Positions 1 through 7,494 of a stretch of 9,801 nucleotides of DNA are shown in pieces. The stretch comes from an uncultured beta proteobacterium (GTDB taxonomy: Bacteria > Pseudomonadota > Gammaproteobacteria > Burkholderiales > Burkholderiaceae_C): positions 1 through 9,801 of the forward strand of contig CAJBVC010000257.1 in assembly GCA_903958915.1 (NCBI GenBank), written 5' to 3'. Each line of letters starts with the position of its first letter. Position 1 is the first letter of the stretch. The notes under the pieces are model-generated. The model saw nothing but the letters and a program-made list of their open reading frames with translations, was not told the origin of the DNA and did no database searches. The position numbers were made by a program, and so were the translations under genes.

Positions 1-23
1 GCAACCAGAGCTAGGCATGTGTT

Positions 24-335
24 TCAGTAGTGCAGCATGGCGGCAATGCCGATGGCGGTGCCCAGTCCGCCCACGGCAAACATGCCGTATTCCAGCCATC
101 TCTTCTTGGTGAGCAGGGCAATGGCGGCCAATGCAATCGCGACCTGCAAGGCGGTGGTGGCTTGGGTGGCACCGCCCATGTAGGAGAACATGGCGCCCAC
201 CGTGGCGATGATGGCGGTGAACATCGCGATCTGGTTGATCATCCCGCCGCCGCCATGGTCGCCATGGCCACCTTGTTGGGCGTGCTCGAGTTCGTGGTCG
301 TGTGGTCCGTGTACGTGAAATCCGTGTCCAGACAT
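24..335 (-). CDS. Short DUF4337-like membrane protein with His-rich N-terminus (apparent internal deletion)
   Basis: This encodes 103 residues of unknown function. The N-terminus (residues 1-31) is soluble and rich in His and Gly, with eight histidines between residues 4 and 27. Two hydrophobic segments follow, at about 33-56 and 60-76, and a third at about 84-101, so an inner-membrane location is likely. From memory, the start (MSGHGFHVHGPHDHE), the segment ending in SYMGGATQ and the segment beginning ATTALQVAIAL match the two ends of DUF4337 proteins of about 190 residues. In those proteins a charged coiled coil of roughly 85-90 residues separates the two parts. Here Q58 runs directly into A59, so the middle is missing but the frame is intact. 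The ATG is 3 bases after the folA stop, which suggests translation coupled to folA. No strong Shine-Dalgarno is visible. The reading frame is convincing; the family call is recognition only. Confidence 0.72.
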   Translation of the reverse strand: MSGHGFHVHGPHDHELEHAQQGGHGDHGGGGMINQIAMFTAIIATVGAMFSYMGGATQATTALQVAIALAAIALLTKKRWLEYGMFAVGGLGTAIGIAAMLHY

Positions 336-338
336 GGT

Positions 339-848
339 CTAGCTTTCTGGTGGTTGATGCGGGGTGGTGTGGGTGTACGTTACGAAAGCGTACGCCAGTC
401 CGGTGGCAGAAATATGTCGCTCGCGTGCTGTTTCCATCCAGTCGGGTCCAAAAGTGGGAGCTAACGCGTCCCCTTCCACGTGCAAGTCAATTTCAGTCAC
501 CTGCGCCGTGTCGGCCAAGGGCATGGCCTGGGCGTAGATTTGCGCACCGCCCATCACCCAGGCGTTTCGGCTATGCTCACAAAAAAGGAGCGCCTCACGC
601 AAGCTCGATGCGCGTTGCGCACCTTTTTCACTCCAATCTTTTTGGCGTGTGACAACAATGTTGGTGCGTCCGGGCAGGGGGCGAAACCTCGGTGGCAGAG
701 AGTCCCAGGTCTTGCGCCCCATGATCACCGGGCAACCCATCGTGAGGCGTTTGAAATGGGCCATATCCTCTGGCAAGTGCCAGGGAATGGTGTTGTCCTT
801 GCCGATGACACCATTGGCTGCGCGGGCCAGAATGAGGTGAAGCTGCAT
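339..848 (-). CDS. folA: Dihydrofolate reductase
   Basis: This cytoplasmic enzyme uses NADPH to reduce dihydrofolate to tetrahydrofolate, which keeps the one-carbon folate pool going. The protein has 169 residues, close to the roughly 160 of E. coli FolA. Family landmarks are in order: the N-terminal strand LILARAANGVIG, then IPWHLPEDMAHFKR at 21-34. This holds Trp23, the catalytic acid Asp28 and Phe32 (E. coli Trp22, Asp27, Phe31). MGRKTWDSLP lies at 43-52, the substrate-binding Arg61 sits in LPGRTNIVVTR, and the NADPH-binding VMGGAQIYAQ is at 98-107. The start lies 6 bases after the thyA stop, and a short AAGGG partly overlaps that stop. Pairing with thyA makes sense because thymidylate synthase is the main cellular source of dihydrofolate. 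Nothing suggests an unusual resistance-type enzyme. Confidence 0.97.
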   Translation of the reverse strand: MQLHLILARAANGVIGKDNTIPWHLPEDMAHFKRLTMGCPVIMGRKTWDSLPPRFRPLPGRTNIVVTRQKDWSEKGAQRASSLREALLFCEHSRNAWVMGGAQIYAQAMPLADTAQVTEIDLHVEGDALAPTFGPDWMETARERHISATGLAYAFVTYTHTTPHQPPES

Positions 849-854
849 AAACCC

Positions 855-1700
855 TTAGACCGCGACCGGGGCCTTGATGGCCGGATGGCATTGGTAGTCC
901 TGCACTTCGAAATCCTCAAACTGGTAGTCGAAAATCGACTCCGGGCGGCGTTGGATGTGCAAGGTGGGGTAGGCGAAGGGTGTTCGGCCCAATTGCAGCG
1001 CCACTTGTTCGGCGTGGTTGCTGTAGATGTGGCAGTCGCCACCGGTCCAGATGAAGTCCCCCACGTCCAGGTCGCACTGCTGCGCCACCATGTGGGTGAG
1101 CAGGGCGTATGAAGCAATATTGAACGGAACGCCCAGGAAGATGTCGGCACTGCGCTGGTAGAGCTGGCAACTCAGTTGGCCCTTGCCACCGGGCTCGGAA
1201 GCAGGCGCCACGTAAAACTGGAAGAAAGCATGACAGGGCATCAGGGCCATCTTGGACAGCTCCGCCACATTCCAGGCACTGACGATCATGCGCCGCGAAT
1301 CCGGGTTGATTTTCAGCGTCTCGATGACTTGCGCAATCTGGTCAATATGCCCGCCGTCTGGTGTGGGCCAGCTACGCCATTGCACGCCATAGACCGGTCC
1401 CAGGTCGCCATCGGCTCGTGCCCACTCGTCCCAGATCGAGACACCCCGCTCTTTCAGCCAGTTGTTGTTCGACGACCCCGTCAGGAACCACAGCAGCTCC
1501 TGGATGATGGAGCGCAGGTGCACTTTCTTGGTGGTGACCAGCGGGAAGCCATCATTGAGGTCAAAGCGCATCTGGTAGCCGAAAACGCTCTTGGTACCGG
1601 TGCCGGTGCGGTCGGACTTGAGCACGCCATGGCTGTCGACATGGCGCAGAAAGTCTTCATACTGGGAGCGCACAGGGTGCGGGTTTGCGGATGCAGTCAT
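855..1700 (-). CDS. thyA: Thymidylate synthase
   Basis: This enzyme methylates dUMP to dTMP with 5,10-methylenetetrahydrofolate, releasing dihydrofolate. It is normally a cytoplasmic homodimer. The 281 residues cover the whole fold. Visible landmarks are Arg31 in SDRTGTGT (phosphate-binding, E. coli Arg21) and the paired Arg136-Arg137 in NPDSRR, which reach the other subunit's phosphate site. The catalytic nucleophile is Cys156 in [13 protein letters not shown], followed by Arg183, Asp186 and Asn194 in [14 protein letters not shown], and His224 and Tyr226 in CHIYSNH. Compared with E. coli (264 residues) there are about 10 extra N-terminal residues and about 7 more around 166-174 (PASEPGGKG), as I recall from related Burkholderiales enzymes. 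The ATG at 1700 has no good Shine-Dalgarno. It fits the family N-terminus, and no better start exists before the conserved RSQYEDF. folA follows after 6 bases. Confidence 0.98.
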   Translation of the reverse strand: MTASANPHPVRSQYEDFLRHVDSHGVLKSDRTGTGTKSVFGYQMRFDLNDGFPLVTTKKVHLRSIIQELLWFLTGSSNNNWLKERGVSIWDEWARADGDLGPVYGVQWRSWPTPDGGHIDQIAQVIETLKINPDSRRMIVSAWNVAELSKMALMPCHAFFQFYVAPASEPGGKGQLSCQLYQRSADIFLGVPFNIASYALLTHMVAQQCDLDVGDFIWTGGDCHIYSNHAEQVALQLGRTPFAYPTLHIQRRPESIFDYQFEDFEVQDYQCHPAIKAPVAV

Positions 1701-1757
1701 GCGGTGCGTTGTGCTTCGGATAGAAGCGGGAATTCTAGTAGGGAAGCTGTGGTGCGC
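1701..1757 (-). other. Intergenic leader of thyA with small hairpin; no clear terminator or promoter
   Basis: This 57-base gap separates the GGDEF-EAL stop from the thyA start. It contains one perfect 5-bp inverted repeat, GCTTC-TATCC-GAAGC on the minus strand (1713-1727), ending 12 bases before the thyA ATG. No T-run follows, so it is not a typical intrinsic terminator. A TAGAAT hexamer (1732-1737) resembles a -10 box, but the best -35 at 17-18 bp spacing matches only about 3 of 6 positions. thyA may therefore be expressed from a weak local promoter or by read-through. The sequence does not settle which. Confidence 0.3.
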
Positions 1758-4700
1758 TCAGCAGGACTTTTGGTGCACTAAGGTCTCAAATGCCTCCAAC
1801 GGCACTGGCTTGCTAAACAGGTAGCCTTGGTAGGCATGGCAGCCCTGGCGGGCCAGAAAGTCGGCTTGCGCCTGCAGTTCTACGCCTTCGGCAATCACCG
1901 ACAGCCCCAGCGTCTCGGCCAGCACGATGACCAGGCGTGCAATGGCGGCGTCATTGGGGTCGGTGACGATGCTTCGCACGAAGCTCTGGTCGATCTTGAG
2001 TTGGTCCAGCGGCAGGCGTTTGAGATAGGACAGGGACGAGTAGCCGGTGCCAAAGTCGTCCAGCGAGAAGCCAATTCCCTTGGCCTTGAGGGCGCCCATT
2101 TTTTCAATGATGTCTTCCACATCGTAGACCAACATGCTTTCGGTCAGTTCCAGCTTGAGCCGCCGTTGTGGAGCCTGGGTGCGGGCCAGGGTAGCCAACA
2201 CCCGCTCCACAAAATCCGGCTCGTGAAACTGGCGCGCACTCACATTCACTGCCATCGTCAAATGTGCCAGGTTCAGGTTGTCGGCCCAGGCGGCCAACTG
2301 AGCGCAAGCGGTCTGTAGCACCCATTCACCGATCGGTAGTATCAGACCGGTTTCCTCGGCCAGCGCAATGAATTCGACCGGGGACACCATGCCGCGGCGC
2401 GGGTGCAGCCAGCGCACCAGTGCCTCCACCCCGGTGATGCGGCCACCCACCACCTGAGGCTGGTAGTGCAACACAAACTGCTGCTGCTGCACGGCTTCGC
2501 GCAGGTCTGCTTCCAGTGCGGCGCGGGCCGACACTTCGGCCTGCATCCGGGTATCGAAGAAGCGCAGCGTGTTGCGCCCGGCCGCCTTGGCCTGGTACAT
2601 CGCCAGTTCGGCGCGTTTGCGGGGCTGGTCGCCGCTCTCCAGCATCTCGCCCCCAAACAGGGTGATGCCGATGCTGGGCGTGGTGTGGTGGGCACCCTGA
2701 TCGAGTTGAAATGCGGGCACAAAGGCACTGAGGAACTTACCTGCCACCGTTTCGGCCTGGGTGGCGGCCTCCATGGCATCTTCGCTCAGGTCTTCCAGCA
2801 TCACCACAAACTCGTCGGCACCCAGGCGTGCCAACGTGTCACCTTCACGGATACAGGTCTTCAGGCGCTGGGCCACCTGCACCAGCAAGAGGTCGCCCTG
2901 GAAATGCCCCAGTGTGTCGTTGAGGGTTTTGAAGTTGTCCAGGTCCACAAATAGCAGGGCACTCTTGCGGGCGTGGCGGGTGCTGACGTGCAGTGCCTGG
3001 TCCAAGCGGTCGAGCAACAGGCGGCGGTTGGGAAGGTCAGTGAGCGGGTCAAAGAACGCCAGCGTATCAATCTGCGCCTGCGCACTGACGCGCTCGCTGA
3101 TGTCGTTGAATATGCCAACGTAGTGGGTGACCTGCCCTGCAGTGTCTTTCACGCAGCTGATGCTGAGCCACTGCGGATAGACCTCGCCACTCTTGCGCCG
3201 GTTCCAGATTTCACCGGACCAGGCGCCGGTGGCGTCCAGGCTTTCGGACATGACAGCGTAATAGTCACGGTCGTGGCGCCCGGAGGCGAGCATGCGCGGG
3301 GTTTGACCCACGGCCTCAGCAGCGCTGTAGCCGGTGATGGCGGTGAATGCATTGTTGACACGCAGAATCACGTGCTGTGCGTTGGTGATGGTCATGCCCT
3401 GCTGCGACTCGAAGGCGGTGGCGGCAATGCGTTGCGCTTCTTCGAACAGCTTGCGCTCGGTAACGTCGCGCGTTACGGCCAGATGCACCGTTTGGCCATG
3501 GTATTGCAAGGGCACCGCGTGGGTTTCCAGCCAGCGCCTGCCACCCTTGAGGCCCTGCACTTCAAACGTCAGTTCTGCCGACTCGCCGTCCAGCACGCGT
3601 TGGTGCATCTGGTTGAAAGCACTGCGGTGCTCCGGTGCAATCAGGTCGAGTACCTGTCGATGTTCCACCTGCTCGAATCCGTCCGCCTCGATCATCGCCA
3701 GCCCGGCCGGGTTCATCTGCAGCAGGCGGCCTTGCGCGTCCACAATCTTGATGCACTCGGGCTCGGCTTCGATGATCGAACGCAGATGCAGTTCGCTGTT
3801 GCGCAGTTCCCGCGCGGCGGCCTGGCGCAAAACCTCCTGGCGCCGCAGCGCGATTGCAGCGCCAGTCAGCAACACCAATGCAGTGGCCAGCAGCAAGCCC
3901 ACGCTCCAGGCGCCGGCTTGCCAACTGCTTAGGATGGATGCCATGGATAGGCCGTACGTCACCACCACCGGGTAGTCATTGAGTGCCCGGTAGCTGTAGA
4001 TGCGCTCGAGCCCGTCTCTCATAACGACCTGGCGCACCGTGCCGGTGGGCCAGGCCGGTAAATGTTCGCGAAACATCGGGGATTGTGACCAGTTCTTGCC
4101 CACAGCCCCATCGGCCGCAGGGGAGGTCACCACCGCCGACCCGGACGAAAGAAACAGCGTGACCAGGCCGTCGGGACCGCGCTCAATGGAGTCGTAAAAA
4201 CTCTGCAAGTAGGCAGTCCGCACCATGGCCACCAGTACCCCGTCCAAGCCGCCGAATGGACGCCCAAAGCGCCGGCTTACTGGCAGTAACCACTGGCCAT
4301 CGGCAGCCTTCACCGGGTCGCCAAACACCAGTTCCCGGTCGGCCCCGCGCACATGGGGCGCAAAGTAGTCGCTGTCAACACCGGACCCATAACCCGCGCC
4401 CAGCTCGTTCTGGGTGGACAACAACAGCGCGCCGCTGCCGTCCAGCAGCAGCACATTCTGAATCAGCAGATCGGCCGGCAGCAATTGGGTCAATAGTTGG
4501 CGCGACTGCGCCACATCAAACTTGCCAGCGCGGCGCAATGTCCCCAGCTCTGCATCCGCCTGCGCCAGGCTGGCGGCAACACGGTGCAGGGTCTGGCGTG
4601 CATGTTCCTCCAGGACTCGGGACAAGTTCTGGGTTTGCAGCTCCGCGCGGTGAATGACTGCGGCGCGCTCATGTGCCAGCTGATAACCCGTGTAAACCAC

Positions 4701-4760
4701 CATCAACACGGCGCTAAGAACTGCCACCAGCACCGGGGTCAAGCGCAACGGGAATTTCAT
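1758..4760 (-). CDS. Membrane PDC/Cache-PAS-PAS-GGDEF-EAL c-di-GMP signalling protein
   Basis: This 1000-residue inner-membrane protein probably turns a periplasmic signal into a change in cyclic di-GMP. Order: TM1 (about 8-26); periplasmic region (28-280) resembling the tandem PDC (double Cache) sensors of diguanylate cyclases; TM2 (about 283-303); two PAS domains (about 322-435 and 440-555); GGDEF (about 565-735); EAL (about 750-992). In the GGDEF domain, the metal site FVDLDNF (604-610) and the I-site R638-E-G-D641 are intact, but the signature reads GADEF (647-651). The EAL domain keeps EALVRW (779-784), NVSARQF (839-845), ELTES (871-875), DDFGTGYSS (901-909), KIDQSF (922-927), EGVE and Gln978, so phosphodiesterase activity is expected. 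I chose the ATG at 4760, one base after the TAXI stop. The ATG at 4838 adds 26 non-family residues and overlaps the TAXI gene by 77 bases. The tight spacing implies co-expression with the TAXI protein. Confidence 0.94.
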   Translation of the reverse strand: MKFPLRLTPVLVAVLSAVLMVVYTGYQLAHERAAVIHRAELQTQNLSRVLEEHARQTLHRVAASLAQADAELGTLRRAGKFDVAQSRQLLTQLLPADLLIQNVLLLDGSGALLLSTQNELGAGYGSGVDSDYFAPHVRGADRELVFGDPVKAADGQWLLPVSRRFGRPFGGLDGVLVAMVRTAYLQSFYDSIERGPDGLVTLFLSSGSAVVTSPAADGAVGKNWSQSPMFREHLPAWPTGTVRQVVMRDGLERIYSYRALNDYPVVVTYGLSMASILSSWQAGAWSVGLLLATALVLLTGAAIALRRQEVLRQAAARELRNSELHLRSIIEAEPECIKIVDAQGRLLQMNPAGLAMIEADGFEQVEHRQVLDLIAPEHRSAFNQMHQRVLDGESAELTFEVQGLKGGRRWLETHAVPLQYHGQTVHLAVTRDVTERKLFEEAQRIAATAFESQQGMTITNAQHVILRVNNAFTAITGYSAAEAVGQTPRMLASGRHDRDYYAVMSESLDATGAWSGEIWNRRKSGEVYPQWLSISCVKDTAGQVTHYVGIFNDISERVSAQAQIDTLAFFDPLTDLPNRRLLLDRLDQALHVSTRHARKSALLFVDLDNFKTLNDTLGHFQGDLLLVQVAQRLKTCIREGDTLARLGADEFVVMLEDLSEDAMEAATQAETVAGKFLSAFVPAFQLDQGAHHTTPSIGITLFGGEMLESGDQPRKRAELAMYQAKAAGRNTLRFFDTRMQAEVSARAALEADLREAVQQQQFVLHYQPQVVGGRITGVEALVRWLHPRRGMVSPVEFIALAEETGLILPIGEWVLQTACAQLAAWADNLNLAHLTMAVNVSARQFHEPDFVERVLATLARTQAPQRRLKLELTESMLVYDVEDIIEKMGALKAKGIGFSLDDFGTGYSSLSYLKRLPLDQLKIDQSFVRSIVTDPNDAAIARLVIVLAETLGLSVIAEGVELQAQADFLARQGCHAYQGYLFSKPVPLEAFETLVHQKSC
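2808..2822 (-). other. Degenerate GGDEF signature (GADEF)
   Basis: Codons 647-651 of the GGDEF-EAL protein read Gly-Ala-Asp-Glu-Phe in place of Gly-Gly-Asp-Glu-Phe. The second glycine is normally well conserved in active cyclases because it lies against the GTP. The inhibitory RxxD site five residues upstream is intact. This favours a regulatory or weakly active GGDEF domain feeding an active EAL domain, as in Caulobacter PdeA, whose GGDEF is also altered. The sequence alone cannot show whether cyclase activity is lost. Confidence 0.85.
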
Positions 4761-4761
4761 G

Positions 4762-5706
4762 CTATTGCAGTGCGCCCGCTTCTTTGTAAAAGCGCAGTGC
4801 ACCCGGATGAAACGCAAACCCGGCGCCCTGCACCGCATTGGCCAGCGTCATATACCGGCCCTTGGCATGGCCGTGGGCGAGAGCTTGTTGCGCCGCTGCG
4901 CTGTAGAGTGACTTGGTGGCCTGGTACACCAGTTCGGCATCCACCGTATCGCGCGTCACCCACTGTGCGCCCACCGCCAGTGTGGGAGTAGCGGCAATGC
5001 CGGGGTAGGAGTCGGCGCTGATGGTGTCAGCGGTCAAGAACGGACTGGCCGCGCGCATGCGCTGCGCCGGTGCGCCGTCGATCGGCAACAAGTCGATGCC
5101 AGTGGGCAGCAGATCCACAATGGCCTTGGCCGGTGCCCCGCCGGTGAAGAAAAATGCATCGAGCGCCCCGGCCTTGAGTTTGTCGCCGGCCTGGTTGGGT
5201 TTGATGTACTCGGGTTTGATGTCGGCCTCGCTCAGTCCGAAAGCGCTCAGCACCTGGCGCGCGCTGATCAGGGTGCCGGAACCCGCTTCGTCCAGCGCCA
5301 CCCGCTTGCCCTTCAGGTCGGCAATGGTCTTGACGCCCATGCCCTTCTTGACCACGATGTGAATGCTCTCCGGGTACAGGTTGGCAATCAGGCGCAGACC
5401 GCCCAGGCGCGGTTTGCCTTCGAAAATGCCGGTGCCGTGGTAGGCCCAGGTGGCAACGTCGGCCTGGCTGAAGCCGGATTCGAGCGATCCACCGGCGACA
5501 CTGATGACGTTGCCCAGCGAGCCATTGCTACTCTGCGCGGTGGCAACGATCTTGCCTGGTTGCGACACGATAGTGGCGACCAGAACCCCGATGGGATAGT
5601 AGGTGCCAGCCGTGCCACCGGTGCCAATGCGCAGGTACTGCTGCGCACCGACCTGTCCAACGCAAAGCGCGCTGGCCAGCAGCAATGCAATGTGTCTGAG
5701 CTTCAT
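4762..5706 (-). CDS. TAXI-family TRAP-type periplasmic solute-binding protein
   Basis: The 314-residue secreted protein belongs to the TAXI (TRAP-associated extracytoplasmic immunogenic) group of solute-binding proteins. It starts with a Sec signal peptide: MKLRH, a hydrophobic stretch, and probable cleavage after VGA (residues 19-21). The mature N-terminus carries IGTGGTAGTYYPIG (27-40), the glycine-rich ligand-site motif of the group. Further matches are NLYPESIHIVVKK (109-121), ALDEAGSGT (137-145) and the C-terminal HPGALRFYKEAG (300-311). The ATG at 5706 is clear: AAGGAG lies five bases upstream and the signal peptide begins there. A GTG at 5760 would add 18 residues ahead of the signal peptide and is less likely. 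No TRAP membrane subunit (fused DctQM type) is next to it. The next gene, one base away, is a periplasmic-sensor GGDEF-EAL protein, so a role in sensing is as likely as transport. The ligand is unknown. Confidence 0.93.
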   Translation of the reverse strand: MKLRHIALLLASALCVGQVGAQQYLRIGTGGTAGTYYPIGVLVATIVSQPGKIVATAQSSNGSLGNVISVAGGSLESGFSQADVATWAYHGTGIFEGKPRLGGLRLIANLYPESIHIVVKKGMGVKTIADLKGKRVALDEAGSGTLISARQVLSAFGLSEADIKPEYIKPNQAGDKLKAGALDAFFFTGGAPAKAIVDLLPTGIDLLPIDGAPAQRMRAASPFLTADTISADSYPGIAATPTLAVGAQWVTRDTVDAELVYQATKSLYSAAAQQALAHGHAKGRYMTLANAVQGAGFAFHPGALRFYKEAGALQ

Positions 5707-5711
5707 TTTTG

Positions 5712-5717
5712 CTCCTT
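5712..5717 (-). promoter_or_regulatory. Strong Shine-Dalgarno (AAGGAG) fixing the TAXI gene start
   Basis: On the minus strand AAGGAG is followed by CAAAA and then the ATG at 5706. It is the best ribosome binding site in the window. It decides the start in favour of the signal-peptide methionine over the upstream GTG at 5760. Confidence 0.85.
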
Positions 5718-5827
5718 GTTTTATAGCTGTCCGCGCATTCTGTACGGGCGTTACAAGCACTTTTCATGCATACCTTGCACGATGGCCGCCGATCAGAATG
5801 GCATCCGTTGTCCAACTCAACTCTCAC

Positions 5828-5856
5828 ACTATAGTCCCGGACCATTGCCGGTTCAA
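5828..5856 (-). promoter_or_regulatory. Putative sigma70 promoter for the TAXI / GGDEF-EAL pair
   Basis: Reading the minus strand, TTGAAC (5851-5856) is followed by exactly 17 bases and then TATAGT (5828-5833). This gives 4 of 6 and 5 of 6 matches to the sigma70 consensus with ideal spacing. Transcription would begin near 5821, giving an untranslated leader of about 115 bases before the ATG at 5706. The site lies in the 178-bp gap after the Aer-like receptor gene (5707-5884), so it would make the TAXI and GGDEF-EAL genes a separate unit. I see no convincing terminator in this gap. This is prediction from pattern only. Confidence 0.5.
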
Positions 5857-5884
5857 TGATCTGAAACATACAAAGACGCGCATA

Positions 5885-7453
5885 TCAGCCCAGGCGAAAC
5901 ACCCCCGCCGTACGTTGCAAATCCCGGCCCTGCTCCTCCAGTGCGCGCGCCGACTGCGCCGCGCTCTCGGCCATCGGCACGTTTTGCTGTGTGGCCTGGT
6001 CAATATCCACAATCAGCTGAGCCACCCGATCGATGGCCATGCCTTGCTCCACCGACGCGTGTGAAATCTCGCCCACCAATGCGGCCACCCGATGCACCGC
6101 TTCGATCGATGCGTCAATCGTGTGGCGCGCATCGGCGACCTGGGCCAGGCCCGTCTCCACCTGGTGTACCGAGTCGTCGATCAGGCCCTTGATCTCTTTG
6201 GCAGCGGCGGCACTGCGGCCCGCCAAAGACCGCACTTCGCTGGCCACCACCGCAAAGCCACGCCCCTGCTCACCGGCACGTGCTGCCTCGACGGCGGCAT
6301 TGAGGGCGAGAATATTGGTCTGAAAGGCGATGCCGTCAATGACGCCGATGATGTCGGTGATTTTTCGCGAGCTGCTCGCAATGGTGTCCATGGTGCCGAC
6401 CACCTTATCCATAGCCGCGCCACCGGCGGTAACAATGGTGCCTGCCTCTTGCACCAACTGGTTGGCCGTTTTGGCGTTGTCAATGTTGTGCTTGACCGTG
6501 GTGGAGACTTCTTCCATGTTGGCCGCGGTCTCCTGCAAGCTGGAGGCCTGCTCTTGCGTGCGACCGGCCAGCGCGTCGTTGCTTTGGCTGATGCCGCTGG
6601 CCTCACCACTCACTGAATGGGCGCTGGCAAGCACGGTGTTCGCCATCGAGGACAGCGCCCGCTGCATGGCAAACAGCGAGTTCATAAGTTGCCCGATCTC
6701 GTCCTTGCCGGAGTTGTCGATGGCGTTGGCCAGATAGCCTGCAGCAATCTGTTTGGAAATGGCAACGGCCGCATCGATGGGCTCGGTGATGGCTCGCTGC
6801 ATGCGCCAGCCGACGAACAGCAGTAAGCCAATTCCGGTCAATACACCGCCGATCAGCGGCAGCTTCTGGTCATCGGCAGTCATCACAGACAAGCCGACTG
6901 CACCGACCGCTCCAATAATGGTGGAAGCCAGCAGCATCAGGTACATCAGCCGCCCGCGAATTCCGGGGTTGATGAGTTGGTCGAACCACCCCAATAGCCC
7001 GGTGCGCACCACATGACCACGCTCGACGCGCAAGCCCTGGGCCTTGCCTTCTCGAAAGCGCCGGTAGATGGCGTCGGTGGGGGCAATCGCTTCACGCGGG
7101 GGTTTCATGCGCACTGAGGCAAAGCCCACCACTTGACCGCGCTCCCACATCGGCGAGGCGTTTGACAAAACCCAATAATGGTCGCCGTTTTTGCAGCGGT
7201 TTTTGACCATACCAGTCCAGGATCGCCCGGATTGCAAGTACTTCCAGAGGTCAGCAAAAGCTTCGACCGGCATATCGGGGTGGCGCACGATGTTGTGCGG
7301 CTGGCCCAGCAGCTCTTCTTCGGTGTAACCGCTGGCCTCGATGAAATCAGCGTTGGCAAAGGTGATGATGCCCTTCGAATCGGTGCGTGAGACCGGTGAC
7401 TGGTCGTCGCGCAGAATGTATTCAGTACCGGTGACCGGTTGGTTGTTACGCAT
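5885..7453 (-). CDS. Aer-like PAS-domain methyl-accepting chemotaxis protein (putative aerotaxis/redox receptor)
   Basis: This 522-residue chemoreceptor senses from the cytoplasm, not the periplasm. An N-terminal PAS domain (about 20-115) is followed by a basic linker, two closely spaced hydrophobic segments (about 168-190 and 197-216) anchoring it in the inner membrane, a HAMP region (about 217-270) and the coiled-coil signalling domain (about 295-490). Its conserved tip ([20 protein letters not shown], 374-393) binds CheA and CheW. In the PAS domain Asn34, Arg57-His58-Pro-Asp60, Trp79 and Tyr93 stand at the same numbers as the FAD-pocket residues reported for E. coli Aer. I infer an FAD-based redox or oxygen sensor. 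The start MRNNQPVT is typical of this family, although no Shine-Dalgarno is visible. The C-terminus (GVFRLG) lacks a CheR-binding pentapeptide. The gene lies 41 bases after the small ORF. Confidence 0.93.
   Translation of the reverse strand: MRNNQPVTGTEYILRDDQSPVSRTDSKGIITFANADFIEASGYTEEELLGQPHNIVRHPDMPVEAFADLWKYLQSGRSWTGMVKNRCKNGDHYWVLSNASPMWERGQVVGFASVRMKPPREAIAPTDAIYRRFREGKAQGLRVERGHVVRTGLLGWFDQLINPGIRGRLMYLMLLASTIIGAVGAVGLSVMTADDQKLPLIGGVLTGIGLLLFVGWRMQRAITEPIDAAVAISKQIAAGYLANAIDNSGKDEIGQLMNSLFAMQRALSSMANTVLASAHSVSGEASGISQSNDALAGRTQEQASSLQETAANMEEVSTTVKHNIDNAKTANQLVQEAGTIVTAGGAAMDKVVGTMDTIASSSRKITDIIGVIDGIAFQTNILALNAAVEAARAGEQGRGFAVVASEVRSLAGRSAAAAKEIKGLIDDSVHQVETGLAQVADARHTIDASIEAVHRVAALVGEISHASVEQGMAIDRVAQLIVDIDQATQQNVPMAESAAQSARALEEQGRDLQRTAGVFRLG
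6231..6271 (-). repeat. Near-identical copy of chemoreceptor tip segment (partner at 8271-8311)
   Basis: These 41 bases match 8271-8311 with a single difference (6251 c versus 8291 a), at an offset of exactly 2040 bases. Flanking sequence remains clearly similar at the same offset over about 6181-6360. Both copies encode the invariant signalling tip of chemoreceptors, so protein-level selection explains most of it. The DNA identity also makes the pair a possible site of recombination or gene conversion. Confidence 0.8.
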
Positions 7454-7494
7454 GGGGATTATTTTGTTGAGAGCGCGAAGCCGGGTCGAACGCC

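Noticed and set aside
480..1781. Plus-strand open frames of 210 and 201 residues opposite folA and thyA
   Set aside because: They are antisense to two certain enzymes and show no recognisable motif or signal. They are expected by-products of codon bias.
2973..3932. Long plus-strand open frame of 319 residues opposite the GGDEF-EAL gene
   Set aside because: It lies wholly antisense to well-supported PAS and GGDEF coding sequence. Its composition (rich in His, Gln, Arg, Leu, Val) is typical of a high-GC shadow frame and no domain is visible.
4761..4838. Upstream ATG at 4838 for the GGDEF-EAL protein
   Set aside because: The extra 26 residues (MRCRAPGLRF...) are encoded inside the TAXI C-terminal coding region and do not look like a membrane protein start. 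The ATG at 4760 begins right before TM1.
5781..5805. Imperfect inverted repeat (GATGGCC / GGCATC) in the TAXI leader
   Set aside because: It needs a bulge for about six pairs and has no T-run or known operator pattern. It could easily occur by chance.
5837..5856. CCGG...CCGG near the -35 box considered as a terminator for the Aer-like gene
   Set aside because: It is only a 4-bp stem with a 7-base loop and no T-run after it.
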